Below are positions 60,366-64,000 of a stretch of DNA of 64,000 nucleotides, one piece after another. The stretch covers positions 24,167-88,166 of the forward strand of contig JAFAGA010000026.1 in NCBI GenBank assembly GCA_023423045.1, read 5' to 3'. The notes beneath the pieces were generated by a model. That model saw nothing but the letters and a program-made list of their open reading frames with translations. It ran no database searches and was not told where the DNA came from. Origin of the DNA: Bacillota bacterium. GTDB lineage: Bacteria > Bacillota > Clostridia > Lachnospirales > Lachnospiraceae. The stretch's first letter is position 1. Each line of letters starts with the position of its first letter. The translations under genes and the position numbers were made by a program.

Positions 60366-61448
60366 ATGCAATATAATATCGCAGTCATTCCCGGCGATGG
60401 AATTGGGCCGGAGATTATTACGGAAGCAAAGAAAGTGCTGGACCGGATCGGCAAAGTGTTCGGTCACACCTTTGCTTACACTGAGGTGCTGATGGGCGGC
60501 GTATCCATCGATGCCACGGGGGTTCCTCTGACCGAAGAAGCTCTGGAGAGCGCAAGAAACAGTGACAGCGTACTCCTTGGCGCGGTGGGCGGCAATGTAG
60601 GGCAGTCCAATTGGTACAGTCTTCCTCCCCATCTTAGGCCCGAGGCGGGTCTGTTGGCGATCCGTAAGGGCTTAAATCTGTTTGCCAATATTCGTCCGGC
60701 GGTGCTTTATGAGGAGCTAAAAGGAGCTTGTCCCCTGAAGGATGAGATCATAGGAGACGGCTTTGATTTTGTGGTAATGAGGGAGCTTACCGGAGGGCTT
60801 TACTTCGGGGAGCGCAGCACCACGGAGGAGAACGGGGTCCGCAAGGCGACGGACACTCTGGTGTATGATGAGAATGAGATCAGAAGAATTGCAAAATGGG
60901 CTTTTGAGATAGCCATGAAGCGCGGCAGGAAAGTCTGCAGCGTGGATAAGGCCAACGTCCTGGATTCCTCTCGGCTGTGGAGGCAGGTAACCAGGGAAGT
61001 GGCAAAGGATTATCCTGAGGTGGAGCTTACGGATATGCTGGTGGATAATTGCGCCATGCAGCTGGTCAGGAACCCGGGGCAGTTCGATGTGATTCTGACG
61101 GAGAATATGTTTGGTGATATCCTCTCTGATGAAGCGAGTATGGTTACCGGTTCCATCGGCATGCTGGCCTCTGCCAGCCTTGGAGATACCAGGTTGGGGC
61201 TGTACGAACCAAGCCATGGTTCAGCGCCGGATATTGCAGGACAGAATAAAGCGAATCCCATTGCCACCATATTATCCGCAGCCATGATGCTCCGCTATTC
61301 CTTCGATCTGGAGAAGGAAGCAGACTGCGTTGAAGCGGCGGTGAAAGAGGTTCTCAGGAAAGGATACCGTACCGTAGATATTATGTCGGAGGGGATGACC
61401 CTGGTGGGGACGAAGGAGATGGGGGAACGGATCATAGCAGAGATTTAA
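60366..61448 (+). CDS. leuB: 3-isopropylmalate dehydrogenase
   Basis: A 360-aa enzyme oxidising 3-isopropylmalate to 2-oxoisocaproate with NAD in leucine synthesis. I-P-G-D-G-I-G-P-E-I starts the fold. Y-F-G-E-R and V-D-K-A-N-V-L-D-S-S-R-L-W are LeuB substrate elements. D-I-L-S-D-E-A-S-M and E-P-S-H-G-S-A-P-D-I-A-G complete the metal and cofactor sites. The ATG at 60366 has GGAGG 5 bases upstream. First gene of leuBCD; leuA is not in the window. Confidence 0.96.
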   Translation: MQYNIAVIPGDGIGPEIITEAKKVLDRIGKVFGHTFAYTEVLMGGVSIDATGVPLTEEALESARNSDSVLLGAVGGNVGQSNWYSLPPHLRPEAGLLAIRKGLNLFANIRPAVLYEELKGACPLKDEIIGDGFDFVVMRELTGGLYFGERSTTEENGVRKATDTLVYDENEIRRIAKWAFEIAMKRGRKVCSVDKANVLDSSRLWRQVTREVAKDYPEVELTDMLVDNCAMQLVRNPGQFDVILTENMFGDILSDEASMVTGSIGMLASASLGDTRLGLYEPSHGSAPDIAGQNKANPIATILSAAMMLRYSFDLEKEADCVEAAVKEVLRKGYRTVDIMSEGMTLVGTKEMGERIIAEI

Positions 61449-61540
61449 ACAGCAGGCAAGCCTTGGCTTTGTTCCGGATGGGCGTATGGTCGAGGATGAA
61501 GTGGTTTACATGCTAAAATATGAATAAGGAGGATATAGCT

Positions 61541-62824
61541 ATGGGGAAACCTTGTAACCAAGGTATGACGATGACGCAGAAGATATTGGCGGCCCATGCG
61601 GGGCTGGAGCAGGTAACTGCAGGGCAATTGATCGAAGCGGATCTTGATCTGGTGCTCGGTAATGATGTTACCGCACCGGTGGCCATCCATGAGATGGAGA
61701 AGATGAAGCATAAGAAGGTGTTTGATAAGGATAAGATCGCTCTTGTTCCGGATCATTTCACTCCCAACAAGGATATTAAATCGGCAGAGCACTGCAAATG
61801 TATGCGTGATTTTGCAATGGACCAGAATATCACTAATTATTTTGAAATCGGTGAAATGGGAATTGAACACGCCCTGCTTCCGGAGAAGGGGTTGGTAGTT
61901 GCCGGAGATGCGGTAATCGGAGCGGATTCCCATACCTGTACTTATGGAGCCCTCGGGGCATTTTCCACCGGTGTCGGCAGTACGGATATGGCGGCGGGAA
62001 TGGCGACCGGTAAAGCCTGGTTTAAGGTTCCTTCTGCAATTAAGTTTGTTTTGACTGGAAAACCGGCTCCTTGGGTCAGCGGAAAGGATGTCATCCTGCA
62101 TATCATCGGCAGAATCGGTGTGGACGGTGCGCTGTATAGGTCTATGGAATTCGTAGGAGACGGCATAAAGAACCTTACCATGGATGACCGTTTTACCATG
62201 GCAAATATGGCGATTGAAGCAGGAGCAAAGAACGGTATCTTTCCTGTGGATGAGCTGGCAATACAGTATATGAAGGAGCATTCCACGAAAGAATATAAGG
62301 TATATGAGGCGGATGAGGATGCGGAGTACGATGAGGTGTATGAAATTGATCTGTCAAACCTTCGGCCGACCGTTGCATTTCCCCATCTTCCTGAGAATAC
62401 ACGTACCATTGATGAGGTAGGCGAAGTGAAGATTGACCAGGTAGTGATCGGATCCTGTACCAATGGGCGGATTGATGATCTTCGGATTGCGGCCAAAGTG
62501 CTGGAGGGCAAAAAGGTTGCCAAGGGGATGCGTGTTATCGTCTTCCCTGCGACCCAGGCCATCTATCTTCAGGCCATGGAGGAGGGGCTGCTTGCAACCT
62601 TTATCAAAGCCGGGGCGGTAGTCAGCACACCAACCTGCGGACCCTGCCTGGGCGGACATATGGGAATACTGGCGGCAGGTGAGCGGGCCGTTGCCACCAC
62701 GAACCGAAATTTTGTCGGTCGTATGGGACATGTGGACTCCGAGGTGTATCTGGCAAGTCCGGCAGTAGCGGCGGCCAGTGCGGTTACCGGCAAGATATCC
62801 GGTCCGGCTGAGCTTGGATTATAA
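61541..62824 (+). CDS. leuC: 3-isopropylmalate dehydratase large subunit
   Basis: A 427-aa aconitase-family subunit carrying the 4Fe-4S cluster; with LeuD it isomerises 2- to 3-isopropylmalate. The cluster cysteines lie in G-S-C-T-N-G-R and P-T-C-G-P-C-L-G-G-H. D-S-H-T-C-T-Y-G-A-L-G and the overall length fit the shorter HacA-like LeuC group. AAGGAGG lies 8 bases before the ATG at 61541; the ATG at 61520 contains that site. Confidence 0.96.
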   Translation: MGKPCNQGMTMTQKILAAHAGLEQVTAGQLIEADLDLVLGNDVTAPVAIHEMEKMKHKKVFDKDKIALVPDHFTPNKDIKSAEHCKCMRDFAMDQNITNYFEIGEMGIEHALLPEKGLVVAGDAVIGADSHTCTYGALGAFSTGVGSTDMAAGMATGKAWFKVPSAIKFVLTGKPAPWVSGKDVILHIIGRIGVDGALYRSMEFVGDGIKNLTMDDRFTMANMAIEAGAKNGIFPVDELAIQYMKEHSTKEYKVYEADEDAEYDEVYEIDLSNLRPTVAFPHLPENTRTIDEVGEVKIDQVVIGSCTNGRIDDLRIAAKVLEGKKVAKGMRVIVFPATQAIYLQAMEEGLLATFIKAGAVVSTPTCGPCLGGHMGILAAGERAVATTNRNFVGRMGHVDSEVYLASPAVAAASAVTGKISGPAELGL

Positions 62825-62842
62825 TAGGATGGAGGGATAAGA

Positions 62843-63328
62843 ATGAAGGCGAATGGAAGCGTACACAAATATGGCGATAATGTTGATACCGATGTAATTA
62901 TTCCTGCACGGTATCTGAATTCTTCCGATCCGAAGGAGCTTGCTGAAAAATGCATGATAGATATTGATAAGGATTTTGTAAACCGTGTAAAGCCCGGGGA
63001 TATTATGGTTGCCAACAGGAATTTCGGCTGCGGCTCTTCCAGGGAGCATGCACCCATTGCGATAAAGGCAGCGGGAATCAGCTGCGTTATTGCTGAGACC
63101 TTTGCAAGAATATTCTTCCGCAATGCCATTAATATCGGCTTGCCTATCATAGAATGCCCTCAGGCCGCGAAGGAAATTGAGGCCGGCGATCAGGTGGAAA
63201 TTGATTTTGACAGCGGCATGATTTATGACCGGACGAAGGGAACCCAGTACCAGGGGCAGGCTTTTCCGGAGTTCATGCAGAAGATTATTAAGGCGGAAGG
63301 CTTGATTAACTACATTAATAATAAGTAA
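62843..63328 (+). CDS. leuD: 3-isopropylmalate dehydratase small subunit
   Basis: A 161-aa swivelling-domain partner of LeuC. Y-G-D-N-V-D-T-D-V-I-I-P-A-R-Y-L and N-F-G-C-G-S-S-R-E-H-A-P are the family signatures. It begins 18 bp after leuC with GGAGG 7 bases before the ATG. The length matches the small HacB-like subunit. Confidence 0.96.
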   Translation: MKANGSVHKYGDNVDTDVIIPARYLNSSDPKELAEKCMIDIDKDFVNRVKPGDIMVANRNFGCGSSREHAPIAIKAAGISCVIAETFARIFFRNAINIGLPIIECPQAAKEIEAGDQVEIDFDSGMIYDRTKGTQYQGQAFPEFMQKIIKAEGLINYINNK

Positions 63329-63371
63329 ATATGCAAATCACTTAAATTTTGATATAAAACACTACAGGAGG

Positions 63372-63410
63372 AAGCCTGTCAGACAAGAAAATTCGTCTGA
63401 CAGGCTTTTT
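63372..63410 (+). terminator. Terminator of leuBCD
   Basis: AGCCTGTCAGAC pairs perfectly with GTCTGACAGGCT over a 10-base loop, followed by a run of T, 44 bp after the leuD stop. Confidence 0.9.
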
Positions 63411-63521
63411 CCGCCTATAGGATAGAAAGATGAGGAGAAATAGCTTGCCGGCACTTGTATTTATGGTAAAATATAGATGATACCATAAGTTAAAGTATGA
63501 TAATACCTGGGAGGAGCTGAT

Positions 63522-63938
63522 ATGGTGAGAATGAAAATAGGCTTAAGTAATATTTATGCTTTTATTTCTTTGATAACTTTATTATATATGAGGCATTATC
63601 AAACAGTATTATATTATAGAAATCCATCTTTGATATCTTCGAGAGTTTATGACATAATTTACTATATGGCAGGTGTTGCATCCTTTTTCTTTATCGCAGC
63701 ATTTTTGGCAGATGTCGTATATGGAGTCTTTAATTTTAATATAACAAAGACGTGGCGCAGAGTATTTGCTTATATCCTTGTTTTGGAATTAATAATACTT
63801 ATTGCATTAATTGCAGCCGGAAGCATAGAGATGGCATCCATCGTATCCTTTTCTGTCTATTCGATTGCTCTCTCCGCGTCGGGATGTTTATTTGCTTTGG
63901 TTATGTTTAAAAGCAAAATGGAAAGAACCATCCGTTGA
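63522..63938 (+). CDS. Small four-helix membrane protein of unknown function
   Basis: A 138-aa protein with four predicted membrane helices (about residues 8-24, 43-70, 82-104 and 107-130) and a short basic C-terminus. GGAGG lies 7 bases before the ATG. I do not recognise the family. Nothing clear follows in the last 62 bases of the window. Confidence 0.6.
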   Translation: MVRMKIGLSNIYAFISLITLLYMRHYQTVLYYRNPSLISSRVYDIIYYMAGVASFFFIAAFLADVVYGVFNFNITKTWRRVFAYILVLELIILIALIAAGSIEMASIVSFSVYSIALSASGCLFALVMFKSKMERTIR

Positions 63939-64000
63939 TTGGTAAAAAGCATGGGTTTAAATTCATATTTCGGAACATTGACCAGGCAGGTATCATATTT

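Noticed and set aside
60110..60454. Overlapping open frames on both strands across the leuB upstream region (60110-60376 plus, 60113-60454 minus)
   Set aside because: They are produced by the long inverted repeat, which reads almost the same on both strands; there is no ribosome binding site or recognisable protein.
61445..62281. 278-codon minus-strand frame opposite leuC
   Set aside because: It is a shadow of the highly conserved leuC; its composition is unlike a real protein.

Overview
The window looks like a chromosomal segment of a low-to-mid GC Gram-positive anaerobe of the Clostridia, most likely a Lachnospiraceae relative (Lachnoclostridium/Anaerocolumna type). The reasons are strong AGGAGG-type ribosome binding sites, the rplU-prp-rpmA order with a cleavable L27 leader, a T-box leader, a lexA/yneA-like divergent pair, many regulators, and large secreted proteins built from BIG2, fibronectin III and copper-amine-oxidase-like stalk domains. 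The genus is inference.

Layout. 1-11050: the tail of a BIG2 surface protein, then a minus-strand run: Lhr-type helicase, MazG-like pyrophosphohydrolase, EamA transporter, membrane-anchored hypothetical protein, family-10-like glycoside hydrolase, and a large cell-wall amidase. 11050-23170: a Xer-type recombinase, a lipoprotein, galE with a divergent AraC regulator, a BspA/BIG2/FN3 surface protein, a decayed beta-propeller gene, an orphan holin-like gene, a hybrid histidine kinase and a TSUP transporter. 23159-29300: a calcium/carbohydrate-binding beta-helix lipoprotein, a DUF4956 membrane protein and a VTC-domain (polyphosphate polymerase-like) protein, followed by an internally deleted HAD hydrolase and an OmpR-type two-component system. 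The promoters of the VTC operon and of the two-component operon carry the same CTTTAAA tandem repeats, which suggests one regulon.

29489-38484: an unusual MetRS-like protein behind a T-box, the SOS pair (yneA-like LysM protein and lexA) separated by a cluster of LexA boxes and a degenerate repeat array, and the conserved block rsfS-yqeK-nadD-yhbY-obg-rpmA-prp-rplU. 38678-44760: a pair of ABC half-transporters, an SDR oxidoreductase with a long structured leader, an HD protein and a DeoR regulator. 44965-48972: a scar of mobile DNA: a truncated surface-protein fragment, an IS3-family insertion sequence, a 5'-truncated integrase, a complete integrase, and tRNA-Gly, the likely attachment site.

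49097-54586: a nitroreductase with an AraC regulator, divergent from a BmrCD-like heterodimeric ABC exporter. 54873-64000: a diguanylate cyclase, an XRE regulator, a Nudix hydrolase, MutY, an SH3 lipoprotein, a LysR regulator and the leuBCD operon. Between LysR and leuB lies a 193-bp near-perfect inverted repeat (42-bp outer and 23-bp inner arms). Its terminal 11 bases recur as a hairpin 20 kb away, behind an ABC operon. No CRISPR array, rRNA or intact prophage was seen. No clear new multi-gene system stands out. The best leads are the long inverted repeat, the shared CTTTAAA operators around the VTC cluster, the MetRS-like protein with a broken KMSKS loop, and the repeat array upstream of lexA.
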